Shown here piece after piece: positions 14,642-23,300 of a stretch of 31,778 nucleotides of DNA. The notes beneath the pieces were generated by a model. That model saw nothing but the letters and a program-made list of their open reading frames with translations, did no database searches and was not told the origin of the DNA. The stretch is from assembly GCA_031402225.1 (NCBI GenBank), contig JANNSD010000186.1, positions 1-31,778 of the forward strand, read 5' to 3'. The stretch is from JAGGAG01 sp031402225 (lineage in GTDB: Bacteria; Gemmatimonadota; Gemmatimonadetes; Gemmatimonadales; GWC2-71-9). Each line of letters begins with the position of its first letter. Position 1 is the stretch's first letter. The translations under genes and the position numbers were made by a program.

Positions 14642-16130
14642 ACTCCGCAAACTTCACGACCGTCCCATTGCTAGCCAGGTACAGCATCTCCAAGGCGCCG
14701 TCGCGGCCGGGCACGATAGCTGGCGAGCGCGCGAGGCCGATGCCCTCTTCTACGGTGCTGTAGCGCCAGCGGGAAGCGTTGGTGCAGACACTGGAGCAGG
14801 TGGCGTAACGCAGGCGGTCGAGGCCATTGTCGATGAAGACGGTCTGTACCCTGCCGTTGGTATCCGTGGTGACGCCGCCAGCCTGTCCCACCAGGCCCGA
14901 GGTCGCCAGGTCAATGTTCGTCCAGTTGGCGACGATGGCGCAGTCACTGAGACAGGAGCTGTACTTCACCGTACCGCCGATCGACGCGGAGTAGGTTACC
15001 GCGAGTTCCTTGTTGGGGCCGAGCGCTATCGCCGGGTCTTGGGCCCCGTCTACCAAGGAGACAGTGCGGACCACCCATTCACCGGTCCCGGTACAGGTCG
15101 TGGTGCAGGTGGCGTACTTGAGGCTCCGGCCACCACTGTCCTGATACACAACGTGGCGCGTCAACCCATCGACCACGATGGCGCTCGACCGGCCCACGAA
15201 CGGGCCGACATCCGGCGTGCCTACCTGCCAGTTGGCATCCAGCGCGCACGCCGCGAGGCAGCGCGCATACCTGAGGAATTTGTTGATACCGTCGTAGTAG
15301 GTGGTCTGCACGATACCGTCAGGGGTTACCGAAATGGACGGATTGATGCCGATCTGGCTGCTCGAATTGTCCGCGGTGGCGAAGGACCAGGAGAGCAGGT
15401 CGGTGCAGGCCGTGAGGCACGTGGCATACCGGAGTGTCTGCAGCCGGTCGCTTCGGAACACCATGTGGACCCGGCCATTCCTTTCCACCCCGATGGCACT
15501 GGACGAGCCCACGTTGCCCACCGTATCCACCCCCAGCGTGCTCCAGTTGGCGGCCAACGCGCAGCTCGCGGCACACTCGGCGTAGATGAGGTCGCCATTC
15601 ACCGAGTCGGCATACACGGCGTGGAGCCCGCCCGACGAGTCGGCCGCCAGGGCCAGGTGGCCAAAGAAACCGGTGCCGGTGGCGAGTGGGAACGCGGCGA
15701 TCGGCCGAGTCTTGAAAGTCCAGGTATAGGGCGCCGCGAGAACGGAGCCGGTGGTGGACTGCAACGCGCGCGTGATGGTTGCTCGATAATTGGTGTTGGG
15801 AAGCAGGGACGCGGTCGCCTGGAGCTGCGTGCCACCCAGGACGAGGATGCGGCGCGGCGCATCGACGCCGCTGGGGTCTTCCGCCACGGTGTAGGACGTG
15901 ACCGTGGCGGTCGAAGCGTTGAGGGGCTGGCTGGTGACCGCCGAGACCGGAAGGCCATACGCCGCGAGTGGCGCGTTGGCTACGGGCGACGTGGAGAGGA
16001 CCGTCATGGGGGTGCCGCCACCGCCGCCGCCGCCATCGGGCGGAGGAAGGGGCACCGGTTCCTCGCATGCGGCCAACCCGCCAAGAAGCAACAGGGCGGC
16101 GACGCTGCGCCGGTTCCACGGTGAGCTCAT
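14640..16130 (-). CDS. Lipoprotein with Big-like domain and six Cys-stapled propeller-type repeats
   Basis: 496 residues from the ATG at 16130 with GGAGG upstream (a TTG just before it is ignored). The signal peptide ends in the lipobox LAAC (Cys22), then a Pro/Gly linker (27-41), then an Ig-like Big_5-type domain (about 42-142) ending in YTWTFKT. From about 155 to the end there are six repeats of 51-53 residues, each with YxxCxxxC followed by an aromatic Trp segment; Cys pairs are at 186/190, 238/242, 291/295, 342/346, 393/397 and 445/449. The pattern, including SxAIxVxxxGxxHxVY strands, resembles a beta-propeller closed by the C-terminal strand. It is probably surface or periplasmic, with a binding function; partner unknown. 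Confidence 0.88.
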   Translation of the reverse strand: MSSPWNRRSVAALLLLGGLAACEEPVPLPPPDGGGGGGGTPMTVLSTSPVANAPLAAYGLPVSAVTSQPLNASTATVTSYTVAEDPSGVDAPRRILVLGGTQLQATASLLPNTNYRATITRALQSTTGSVLAAPYTWTFKTRPIAAFPLATGTGFFGHLALAADSSGGLHAVYADSVNGDLIYAECAASCALAANWSTLGVDTVGNVGSSSAIGVERNGRVHMVFRSDRLQTLRYATCLTACTDLLSWSFATADNSSSQIGINPSISVTPDGIVQTTYYDGINKFLRYARCLAACALDANWQVGTPDVGPFVGRSSAIVVDGLTRHVVYQDSGGRSLKYATCTTTCTGTGEWVVRTVSLVDGAQDPAIALGPNKELAVTYSASIGGTVKYSSCLSDCAIVANWTNIDLATSGLVGQAGGVTTDTNGRVQTVFIDNGLDRLRYATCSSVCTNASRWRYSTVEEGIGLARSPAIVPGRDGALEMLYLASNGTVVKFAE

Positions 16131-16262
16131 CAAGTTCCTCCGGCCGACGGGCCTCGAGTGCGATTCGACACTATCCGACAGAAAGATCGCAAGCGACGCG
16201 CCGGGCTGGTAACCCCAGGTGGCGTGCCGCGCACATCAGTGATGGAAGCACCTGCAGGACAA

Positions 16263-17882
16263 CTACTTGGCTCGCTGAGCCGGCTCGAGCCCCCACCGCT
16301 CCACCCCCTCCAGCCAGCTCCAAGGATCGATCGTCACCCCGGTGATTCGCCGAGTGGCTACGGCGGATTGCTCGGGGGCATAGAGGAACACGGCGGGCAC
16401 ATCCAGGTTCATGGAATCGAGGACCTCGTGCCAGCGCGTGCGCGCCACTGGGAGGGCAGACGCCTGGAGCGCCTCCGCAATCAGTGAGTCGACGACCGGG
16501 TTGGCGTAACGTCCGTAGTTGAGTGCTCCCCACCCCGCCCTGGTCCACTGATCAACCAGTCCGCGCGGGCTCGGCTCATCCAGATACGCGCCGATGTAGG
16601 TATCGAACTTTCCCTCGGCGAGTCGCTGCTGGAATACCGGGAAATCAACCGCGTCGATGGAGACGTCCGCACCGAGCCGGCGCCAGGATTCCTGCAGCGC
16701 CTCGGCGAGCAGCTTCCGGGTCGCGCTGGTCGACGGTACGAGCAGGCCGAAGGCAAGCCGGGTGGCGCCGTGCCGGCGCACACCGGAGGCATCGCGCCTC
16801 CAGCCGGCTGAATCGAGCAGCGCGGACGCGGCAGCGGTATCGAATGGCAGGATGCTGACGCCGTCGCCCGCGATCCACTGCAGTCGCGACACCGGTCCCT
16901 CGGGCACGCCGGCATTGGGGCCGAATATGGCGCGGGCAATGGTGGCGCGGTCGAGTGCCAGCGTGAGTGCCTGCCGGACGGCACGGTCAGTGAACCGCGG
17001 GTCGGGCTTGCCCTTCGCTCCGGTGAACTTGAATGCCGCAAAACCATAGACGGCCGAAGGGTAGGGCATGACACGCAGCAGCGTGTCGGCGGCCGCGCGA
17101 TCGGACTGCGCCGGCGGTCCGGCATGCTCCAGCAACTCCGCTTCCCCGGCGAGCACCAGGTTGAGTGCGGCGTCGGGGTCGGCAGTGAAGCGCCACACGA
17201 GCCGTCGGATGGCCGGCGCCGGTTGCCAGAAGGGGTCGGCGTCGAGCGTGATGGTCGTGCCGCGCTCCCAGCTACTCACGCGATAGGGACCGCTCCCGAC
17301 CAGGTGCGCCAGGCTCGTGTCGCTGGGCCACGACGCCGGAGGCATCGCGGACCAGATGTGCATGGGCAGGATCCGCACATGCCAGGTGGCATCGTACAGC
17401 TGCTCGGGCGAGTAGCGGGGAAAGTGGATCAGCACCGTGGCGGAGTCGGCGGCGAGGACGGTGACGCCCGCGAGCGCCGAGGCCGCCGCCGTCTCCAGCG
17501 TGGAGTCGGCGTAGGCGGCGAAGGAGAAGACCACATCGCTCGCCGTCACCGACACGCTGTCATGCCAGAGCGCGCCAGGCCGCAGGTGAAAGCGCCAGGT
17601 CAGCGAATCCACCGGCTCCCAGGAAATCGCCAGCGCCGGACGGAAGGCGGTGGGGTCGATGGTGGCGCCGCCGGGCTGGAAGTTCGCCAGTCGTTCGTAG
17701 ACCCGGTCCCCGATATCCCGGCCCACCGACTCGAACACCAGCGGGGGCAGGATACTCGCCGGCTCGCGCACCGCGGCAATGCGTACGGTGCCGCAGTCCA
17801 CACAGGGCGCAGGGGTCCGCTCGCACCCCATCAGGGCGGCGACCGCGCACGCCGCCAACAGACGCGTGATTCGACCAGCCAT
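16263..17882 (-). CDS. Family 5 extracellular solute-binding lipoprotein (oligopeptide/nickel type)
   Basis: 539 residues from the ATG at 17882 with GGGAG upstream; the longer frame adds 36 residues without signal-peptide character. The lipobox AALMGC puts the lipidated Cys at 20. The mature protein follows the SBP_bac_5 pattern: VRIAAVREPASILPPLVFES, WRFHLRPGALWHDSVSVTASDVVFSF, GSGPYRVSSWERGTTITLDADPFW, and VRQALTLALDRATIARAIFG. Such proteins deliver peptides, opines or metal chelates to ABC importers. No permease or ATPase gene lies nearby, so it is an orphan. It stands 132 bases upstream of the repeat lipoprotein gene on the same strand. Confidence 0.93.
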   Translation of the reverse strand: MAGRITRLLAACAVAALMGCERTPAPCVDCGTVRIAAVREPASILPPLVFESVGRDIGDRVYERLANFQPGGATIDPTAFRPALAISWEPVDSLTWRFHLRPGALWHDSVSVTASDVVFSFAAYADSTLETAAASALAGVTVLAADSATVLIHFPRYSPEQLYDATWHVRILPMHIWSAMPPASWPSDTSLAHLVGSGPYRVSSWERGTTITLDADPFWQPAPAIRRLVWRFTADPDAALNLVLAGEAELLEHAGPPAQSDRAAADTLLRVMPYPSAVYGFAAFKFTGAKGKPDPRFTDRAVRQALTLALDRATIARAIFGPNAGVPEGPVSRLQWIAGDGVSILPFDTAAASALLDSAGWRRDASGVRRHGATRLAFGLLVPSTSATRKLLAEALQESWRRLGADVSIDAVDFPVFQQRLAEGKFDTYIGAYLDEPSPRGLVDQWTRAGWGALNYGRYANPVVDSLIAEALQASALPVARTRWHEVLDSMNLDVPAVFLYAPEQSAVATRRITGVTIDPWSWLEGVERWGLEPAQRAK

Positions 17883-18117
17883 CAGGACTCCCGCGGAGGT
17901 TCCCACCACGACTGGCGCTTCGGCGCCTGAGTCGCAATGATGTGGGTGGAACAAAACGTTACACTGTACCCCGGGTGCATCGGACGACACAACAATGTAA
18001 ACTATTATCCCGAAGCTACTTAGCCAAATCCGCCGAAGGGGAACGACACCTGCTATGGAGGTCTGGGTCCTGGCTCGACACGGGCCGTCCTATCCGACCA
18101 GCTCCAGAGGTAATGTC
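17883..18117. promoter_or_regulatory. Divergent promoter region between two lipoprotein genes
   Basis: A 235-base spacer, AT-rich between about 17940 and 18020. TATTAT at 18003 is a good -10 candidate for the plus-strand gene, but its -35 is poor. On the minus strand TTGTGT with an 18-base gap to TACAGT is a weak candidate for the solute-binding gene. A small hairpin GGCGC-TTCG-GCGCC lies at 17914-17927 in the minus-strand leader. No sigma-54 (-24/-12) promoter was found, although a sigma-54 activator is encoded downstream. Confidence 0.35.
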
Positions 18118-19029
18118 ATGCGAAATTCTCGTGCAGTTCTTCTTGCCGCAGGCACGGTACTCCTCGCCGGTTGCTCTGATTCCGGTACGGGCACAGCGGC
18201 CGATGCCACGGTGCGATTCAACGTGGCGACGTCGAGTGCCCCGGCCGCCGCAGGTGCGGCCCTCGACGTGACTGGTGGACCGGAGACGTTCACCGACGGC
18301 ACGAACACCCTGGTGGTCGAGAGCGCGAAGATGGTCCTGCGCGATATCAGCTTCCACCTGATCGAGACGGCGAACTGCACCGACGATGACTCCGACGATG
18401 CCGACGACGACGGCTCCGACGACGCAAGCGGTGATGATCACGGCGGGAACAGCGGGTCGGACGCGCGGACAGCGGCCGCGAGCGGACGCATCGCGATGTC
18501 TCACGATGACGACGGCAACGACGAAGACTGCGACGAGCTGCGCATCGGGCCGTACCTGCTCGACCTGCCGCTGGGCGCCGGCGCATCGCGGGCCTTCTCC
18601 GTCGAACTGCCAGCCGGCAGCTATCGCGAGGTGAAGTTCAAGGTGCACAAGGCCACGCGTGAGAGCGACGCGGCGTTCATCGCGGCACACCCGGAGTTCG
18701 AGCAGCGGAGCGTGCGGGTGGTCGGTACGTACAACGGGGTCGCTTTCGACTTCACCAGTGATGCGACGGCCAGCCAGGAGAATGAGTTCAACCCAGCGCT
18801 GGTGGTCGACGGCACGACGGCGACGGACCTCACGCTGTTTGTCGACCTGTCGAGCTGGTTCCTGGTCGATGGCGTGCTGGTGGACCCGGCGCTGGCCAAC
18901 GGCGAGCAGCCGCTTGCAAGCCAGGTCAAGAACAACATCAAGGCATCCATCCGCGCATTCGAGGACGACGACCAGGATGGCGAGGACGACCACGACGAAG
19001 ATGGAGGCAGCAATCACGGCAGCGACTGA
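18118..19029 (+). CDS. Asp-rich lipoprotein, DUF4382-like
   Basis: 303 residues from the ATG at 18118, with AGAGG seven bases upstream. The signal peptide ends in LLAGC (Cys19). The mature part has beta-strands and the segment LPAGSYREVKFKV, followed by VDGTTATDLTLFVDLSSWF, an arrangement like DUF4382 proteins. Two insertions are extremely acidic: residues of about 89-110 (Asp runs mixed with Gly and Ser) and the C-terminal 20 residues. They could bind divalent cations, by analogy with other Asp-rich extracellular segments. The gene is 18 bases upstream of a sigma-54 activator, and a second lipoprotein gene follows that activator. Confidence 0.82.
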   Translation: MRNSRAVLLAAGTVLLAGCSDSGTGTAADATVRFNVATSSAPAAAGAALDVTGGPETFTDGTNTLVVESAKMVLRDISFHLIETANCTDDDSDDADDDGSDDASGDDHGGNSGSDARTAAASGRIAMSHDDDGNDEDCDELRIGPYLLDLPLGAGASRAFSVELPAGSYREVKFKVHKATRESDAAFIAAHPEFEQRSVRVVGTYNGVAFDFTSDATASQENEFNPALVVDGTTATDLTLFVDLSSWFLVDGVLVDPALANGEQPLASQVKNNIKASIRAFEDDDQDGEDDHDEDGGSNHGSD

Positions 19030-19047
19030 CCGGGGCCGCAGGAACGG

Positions 19048-20376
19048 ATGACGCCGGACTGGAGCGTACTGATGATCACGGTCAGCGACAGCTTCCGCAC
19101 CACCCTCGAGGGGGTGGTGCGGGAGCTTGGCGCTTTGCCGGTGCCGTGGAACCCGGCGGATGGCCGGGCATCGGTGGATGGACCGGTGCTGGTCCTCGGC
19201 GGCGGCGCCGAGACCGACGCCATCGACCTGGTGGCCGAACTCGACAAGGCCAACCCGGTGTTCCTGGTCGGGGCGTCCACCGACCATCGGCTGGGCTCCG
19301 CCGCGGTGCGCTCCGGCGCTCGCGACTACTTCGCCCTGCCCGGCGATCTCGATGCGCTGCGCCGCACGCTGGAGCGGGAAGGCCGGGAACGGCGCGGCGC
19401 CACCGAAGGGGGAAAGTTCGCCGCCGCTGAGCGATCGGCGAGCGGGTTCGCGACCATTGTGGGCACCAGTGAACCGATGCGGCGCGCGCTGGACCAGGCG
19501 CGGCGCGTCACCCGGCACGGCGGCGTGACGGTGTTGATCACCGGCGAGACCGGCACCGGCAAGGAGCTGCTGGCGCGCGCGATCCACTACGAGGGGCCAC
19601 GCGCCACCGGCCCGTTCGTCGAGATCAACTGTGCCGCGATTCCGGCGACACTGCTGGAAAGCGAGCTATTCGGACATGAGAAGGGCGCCTTTACCGGCGC
19701 CATTGCCACCAAACCGGGGCTCTTCGAGCTCGCGCACGGCGGGACGTTGTTCCTCGACGAGATCGCCACGATGCCGTTGGAGCTGCAGGCCAAGCTGCTC
19801 CGGTCGCTGGAGAGCCGGGAGATCCGCCGGGTCGGGGGCCAGCGAACCCATCGCATTGAGGTGCGGGTGATCGCAGCGACGCATGCCGACCTCCGGAGTG
19901 CCATTGCCCGGGGCGAGTTCCGCGAGGACCTCTTCTACCGGCTCAACGTCGTGGCGCTGACGCTGCCGCCGCTCCGGGAGCGGCTGCAGGATGTCGAGCA
20001 GCTGGCCGAGGTCTTCCTCGAGCGGCTCGCCGCCACCTACGCGCTGCCGGTGCCACCGCTGACGCCGGCACTTCGCGCGGCGCTGCATGCGCACCCCTGG
20101 CCCGGCAATGTGCGCGAGCTGCGCAACACCATCGAGCGCGGCCTGGTGCTGTCGCCCCGGGGGTCACTCGACGCCGACGCGCTCTTCACCTCGGACGCCG
20201 TGCCGGCCGCGCCCCCAACCAGCGCCCTGCCATTCCCCGCCGATCTCGGCACCATCAACCGCGCCGCCGCCCGGGCCATGGTCGAGTTCACCGCCGGAAA
20301 CAAGAGCGAGGCGGCCCGGCGCCTCGGTGTTTCGCGTCCCCGACTCAATCGACTGCTCGATGACTCCAATCACTAG
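19048..20376 (+). CDS. NtrC-type sigma-54-dependent activator with degenerate receiver
   Basis: 442 residues. The N-terminal part (1-110) looks like a receiver fold: it has GARDYFALPGDLDALRRTL at its end, but the phospho-acceptor Asp position reads VLGGG and the conserved Lys is replaced (ALP for TKP), so phosphorylation is unlikely. The AAA+ domain has Walker A GETGTGKE (166-173), the sigma-54 loop GAFTGA (213-218), Walker B GGTLFLDE, and PWPGNVRELRNTIERG near the domain end. A Fis-type helix-turn-helix (EAARRLGVSRPRLNRLL) closes the protein. It should open sigma-54 promoters; no histidine kinase gene is adjacent. The switch may be controlled by ligand or by partner proteins encoded next to it (inference). 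Confidence 0.95.
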   Translation: MTPDWSVLMITVSDSFRTTLEGVVRELGALPVPWNPADGRASVDGPVLVLGGGAETDAIDLVAELDKANPVFLVGASTDHRLGSAAVRSGARDYFALPGDLDALRRTLEREGRERRGATEGGKFAAAERSASGFATIVGTSEPMRRALDQARRVTRHGGVTVLITGETGTGKELLARAIHYEGPRATGPFVEINCAAIPATLLESELFGHEKGAFTGAIATKPGLFELAHGGTLFLDEIATMPLELQAKLLRSLESREIRRVGGQRTHRIEVRVIAATHADLRSAIARGEFREDLFYRLNVVALTLPPLRERLQDVEQLAEVFLERLAATYALPVPPLTPALRAALHAHPWPGNVRELRNTIERGLVLSPRGSLDADALFTSDAVPAAPPTSALPFPADLGTINRAAARAMVEFTAGNKSEAARRLGVSRPRLNRLLDDSNH

Positions 20377-20404
20377 ATCCGGCCATCGGCCAAAAGGATG
20401 CCGC

Positions 20405-21034
20405 ATGTTCTTCAGCGCACGCTTCAGGGTGTCGACCGTCGCCATCGCGGTGGCACTTGCCATCGGCTGCTCGTCCGACACGGCGTCGCCCAATGACCCG
20501 GGGTCGGAGCGGCCGCCAGACGGCCTCACTGTTGCCCGACTCGCCACCACGGCGCCGCCACTGGAGGAGAGCACCGTCTCGTTCTGGGCGGTGAAGGGCC
20601 GGAGCATCGAGCAGAAGCTCTACTTCCTCGACTCCCAGGGCCAGCGTGGCGAGGAGTACCTCGCGCTCAAGCTCGAGGACGAGTCGCTGAGCCAGCGGCC
20701 CGACGGGTCGGCCATCGCCGAGGGCGATTCAGTACTCATCACCATCACCGTGGAGGACCCGGCGCTCCTGCTGTTTTCTCTCCAGCCGACCGGCCTCACG
20801 TTCAGCGCGAGCAAGCCGGCGGAACTCAAGATCCGCTATGCCCACGCCGACGACGACTTGAACGAGGACGGTGAGGTGGATGGCGAGGATGACAACCTGG
20901 AGTCAATCCTCGGTATCTGGCGGCAGGAGTTGCCGGGTGACCCCTTCGTGCGGCTCGGCAGCGTGAAGGTGGAGGACCAGGAGGAACTGGAGGCGGATCT
21001 CCAGGGCTTCAGCCGCTACGCGATCGCCTACTGA
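20405..21034 (+). CDS. Predicted lipoprotein with a dockerin-like calcium loop
   Basis: 209 residues from the ATG at 20405, with AAAAGG seven bases upstream; the longer frame is shadow inside the activator gene. The signal peptide ends in AIGC (Cys near residue 22). The mature part is mostly beta, with a conserved-looking SFWAVKGRSIEQKLYF segment. Around residue 157, DLNEDGEVDGEDDN fits the 12-residue DxNxDGxVxxxD loop of dockerin/EF-hand calcium sites. Only one such loop is visible, whereas dockerins have two. The ending QGFSRYAIAY is typical of a final beta-strand. No family is recognised. It is co-oriented with the activator and the TPR gene. Confidence 0.8.
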   Translation: MFFSARFRVSTVAIAVALAIGCSSDTASPNDPGSERPPDGLTVARLATTAPPLEESTVSFWAVKGRSIEQKLYFLDSQGQRGEEYLALKLEDESLSQRPDGSAIAEGDSVLITITVEDPALLLFSLQPTGLTFSASKPAELKIRYAHADDDLNEDGEVDGEDDNLESILGIWRQELPGDPFVRLGSVKVEDQEELEADLQGFSRYAIAY

Positions 21035-21042
21035 GCTGATTC

Positions 21043-22032
21043 ATGATCGCGCCCACCGCCGAACCCGACCTCGTCGCGATCCTGCGCGCGCTGACCAGCG
21101 CGGGCCGGCATCGCGAGGTGGTGGCGTCGTGGCTCGCCGCCCCGGCCGCGGAAGGGCGCCGCACCGAGGCACTGCTGCTGGCGGCGACCGCGTCGATGCG
21201 GCTGGGCGACGTGGTGCGAGCGGGAGACCTCGCCGCGGAGGCAGCAGAGGGATTCCGCCTGCGGGCAGATCAGGATGGTCGCCTGCGCGCGCTCAACCTG
21301 CTGGGTGCGGTCGCGTTCGAGCAGGGCGCGCTGGACGACGCCATGACCCGATTCGAGATGGCCCGCACACTGGCACGCCAGCTCGGGGACACGCTATTCG
21401 AGGCGCATGCGGCCAACAACCTCGCGTCGGTGGCTCACCTTCGCGGCGACGCGGTGACGTCCCTCAGCCTCTATCGCGCGGCGCTGCTGAACTACCAGCG
21501 ACTCGGCGACCGGCGCGGCACGGCGCAAACCTATCACAACCTGGGCCTCGCCTTCCGGGAACTGGGCGCCTGGCAGGACGCCGACGAGGCAACGGTGCAG
21601 GCGTTGCGGCACGCCCGGCTGGTGGAGGATGCGGCGCTCGCGGCGCTGGCGGTGACAGGGCGCGCGGAGCTGGACATTGCGCGGGGCGCGCTGGACGTGG
21701 CAGCGCGTGAGCTCGATCGCGCCAATGAGCTCGCGACCCAGGCCGGCGACCAGATTGGCATCGCTGAGGTGGGCCGGGTGCGCTCGGTGGCGGCGCTGCA
21801 GCGCAACGAACCGGCGGTGGCGCTTGCGGAGGCGCGGGTCGCCGGCGGCATGGCGAACGAGCAGGGATCGGCGTTGCTGGTGGCGGAATGCGCCGCCGCC
21901 GAGGCCTTGGCGCTCCGGCAGCTTGGCCGACACGATGAGGCGGAGACGAGTCGCCGCCGCGCAGAGGAAGGTTTTTCGCGGCTGGGCGCGGCCGGACTCG
22001 CCGCGCACCTCAGCCGCGACTGGGATCGCTAG
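21043..22032 (+). CDS. TPR repeat protein
   Basis: 329 residues, all helical, without signal peptide or membrane segment. At least five tetratricopeptide-like units are visible, for example ALNLLGAVAFEQGALDDAMTRFEMA, AAN-NLASVAHLRGDAVTSLSLYRAAL and YHNLGLAFRELGAWQDADEATVQAL, with the usual Gly, Ala and aromatic positions. The protein is probably a cytoplasmic scaffold. As the last gene of the lipoprotein/sigma-54 activator group, it is a candidate partner that senses or holds the activator (inference). Its stop overlaps the stop of the convergent aldolase gene by four bases. Confidence 0.87.
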   Translation: MIAPTAEPDLVAILRALTSAGRHREVVASWLAAPAAEGRRTEALLLAATASMRLGDVVRAGDLAAEAAEGFRLRADQDGRLRALNLLGAVAFEQGALDDAMTRFEMARTLARQLGDTLFEAHAANNLASVAHLRGDAVTSLSLYRAALLNYQRLGDRRGTAQTYHNLGLAFRELGAWQDADEATVQALRHARLVEDAALAALAVTGRAELDIARGALDVAARELDRANELATQAGDQIGIAEVGRVRSVAALQRNEPAVALAEARVAGGMANEQGSALLVAECAAAEALALRQLGRHDEAETSRRRAEEGFSRLGAAGLAAHLSRDWDR

Positions 22033-23099
22033 GCGACGGTGATTTCCTTCGCCAGGTACACGTCCTGGATCAGGTTGAGCAACTTGATGCCCTCGCCCAT
22101 CGGGCGCTGGAACGCCTTGCGACCCGAAATGAGTCCCATCCCACCGGCGCGCTTGTTGATAACGGCGGTCTTTGCTGCCTCGGCGAAATCGTTGGATCCG
22201 GAGGCACCACCTGAGTTGATCAGCCCCGCACGCCCCATGTAGCAGTTGGCCACCTGGTAGCGGGTGAGGTCGATGGGATGATCGCTGGAGAGCTCCGAGT
22301 AGATGCGCTGGTCGGTCTTGCCGTACGGATTCTCCTTGCTGTTGAGCGCGTTGAACCCGCCGTTGTTCTCCGGCAACTTCTGCTTGATGATGTCCGCCTG
22401 AATGGTGACGCCCAGGTGGTTCGCCTGACCCGTAAGGTCGGCGGACACGTGGTAGTCCTTGTCCTTCTTGAAGGCCGGGTTCCGCAGGTAGCACCAGAGC
22501 ACGGTGGCCATGCCCATCTCATGCGCGATGGCGAAGGCCTGGCTTACCTCCACGATCTGCCGGCCGGACTCGGGCGACCCGAAATAGATGGTCGCACCGA
22601 CAGCAACGCACCCCATGTCCTTCGCCTGCTTCATGCTGGCGAAGGCGATCTGGTCAAACTTGTTGGGAAAGGTGAGGAACTCGTTGTGGTTGAACTTGAC
22701 GATGAAGGGGATGCGGTGGGCGTACTTCCGCGCGACCGAGCCGAGCACGCCCAGGGTGCTCGCCACGGCGTTGCAACCGCCCTCGAGCGCCAGCTTCACG
22801 ATGTTCTCGGGATCGAAGTAGATCGGGTTCTTCGCGAACGACGCCCCAGCCGAGTGCTCGATGCCCTGATCGACAGGAAGAATGGAGAGGTATCCGGTGC
22901 CGGCGAGCCGGCCATGACTGGCCAGCGACTGAAGGCTCCGCAGGATCGGGGTCGGGCGATCGGAAACCAGGTGCATCCGATCCACCCAGTCCGGCCCGGG
23001 CAGGTGCAGCGATTCCTTTGTAATACCAGTGCACCGGTGCTCGAGCAAGCTCTTCGCGTCGCTGCCAAGGAGCTCGGTGATCGCTGACAATGGGGCCAT
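22029..23099 (-). CDS. fbaB: Class I fructose-bisphosphate aldolase, DhnA/FbaB type
   Basis: 356 residues from the ATG at 23099, preceded by GGAGAAGGA; an ATG five codons upstream lies inside that Shine-Dalgarno and is less likely. DhnA-family features are LSILPVDQGIEHSAGASF near residue 70, PFIVKFNHNEFL, VAVGATIYFGSPES, NCYMGRAGLINSGGASG and INKRAGGMGLISGRKAFQRPM. Length agrees with the long bacterial FbaB form. It cleaves or forms fructose 1,6-bisphosphate through a lysine Schiff base without metal, in glycolysis and gluconeogenesis. It is monocistronic here, convergent with the TPR gene and divergent from the barrel gene. Confidence 0.94.
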   Translation of the reverse strand: MAPLSAITELLGSDAKSLLEHRCTGITKESLHLPGPDWVDRMHLVSDRPTPILRSLQSLASHGRLAGTGYLSILPVDQGIEHSAGASFAKNPIYFDPENIVKLALEGGCNAVASTLGVLGSVARKYAHRIPFIVKFNHNEFLTFPNKFDQIAFASMKQAKDMGCVAVGATIYFGSPESGRQIVEVSQAFAIAHEMGMATVLWCYLRNPAFKKDKDYHVSADLTGQANHLGVTIQADIIKQKLPENNGGFNALNSKENPYGKTDQRIYSELSSDHPIDLTRYQVANCYMGRAGLINSGGASGSNDFAEAAKTAVINKRAGGMGLISGRKAFQRPMGEGIKLLNLIQDVYLAKEITVA

Positions 23100-23217
23100 A
23101 AGTTCCTTCTCCATATTGCTTTGTGCTGATCGGACTGCCCGGGATTCCGGGCGTCGGCTCCCGGCCCGGGGCAGTATCCTACGGCCCGGGCGGCCCCGGC
23201 GCCACCGGTGCATTACA

Positions 23218-23232
23218 CCAGAGGTCCTCTGG
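23218..23232. promoter_or_regulatory. Perfect 7-bp inverted repeat in a divergent spacer
   Basis: CCAGAGG-T-CCTCTGG lies midway in the 201-base spacer between the divergent aldolase and barrel genes. Its compact symmetry suits a dimeric repressor or activator. No clear promoter elements were identified around it, and the rest of the spacer (23140-23215) is very GC-rich with several CCCGGG palindromes. Confidence 0.35.
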
Positions 23233-23300
23233 ACAGCAGGACGGTGCTTCACCATGTTTACCACCCCAATATTGCCAACCCGTTATCCGAGGATGTCTTT

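Noticed and set aside
15039..16124. 361-codon plus-strand frame
   Set aside because: Antisense to the repeat lipoprotein; Arg/Gly-rich with no recognisable pattern, while the minus strand shows signal peptide and repeats.
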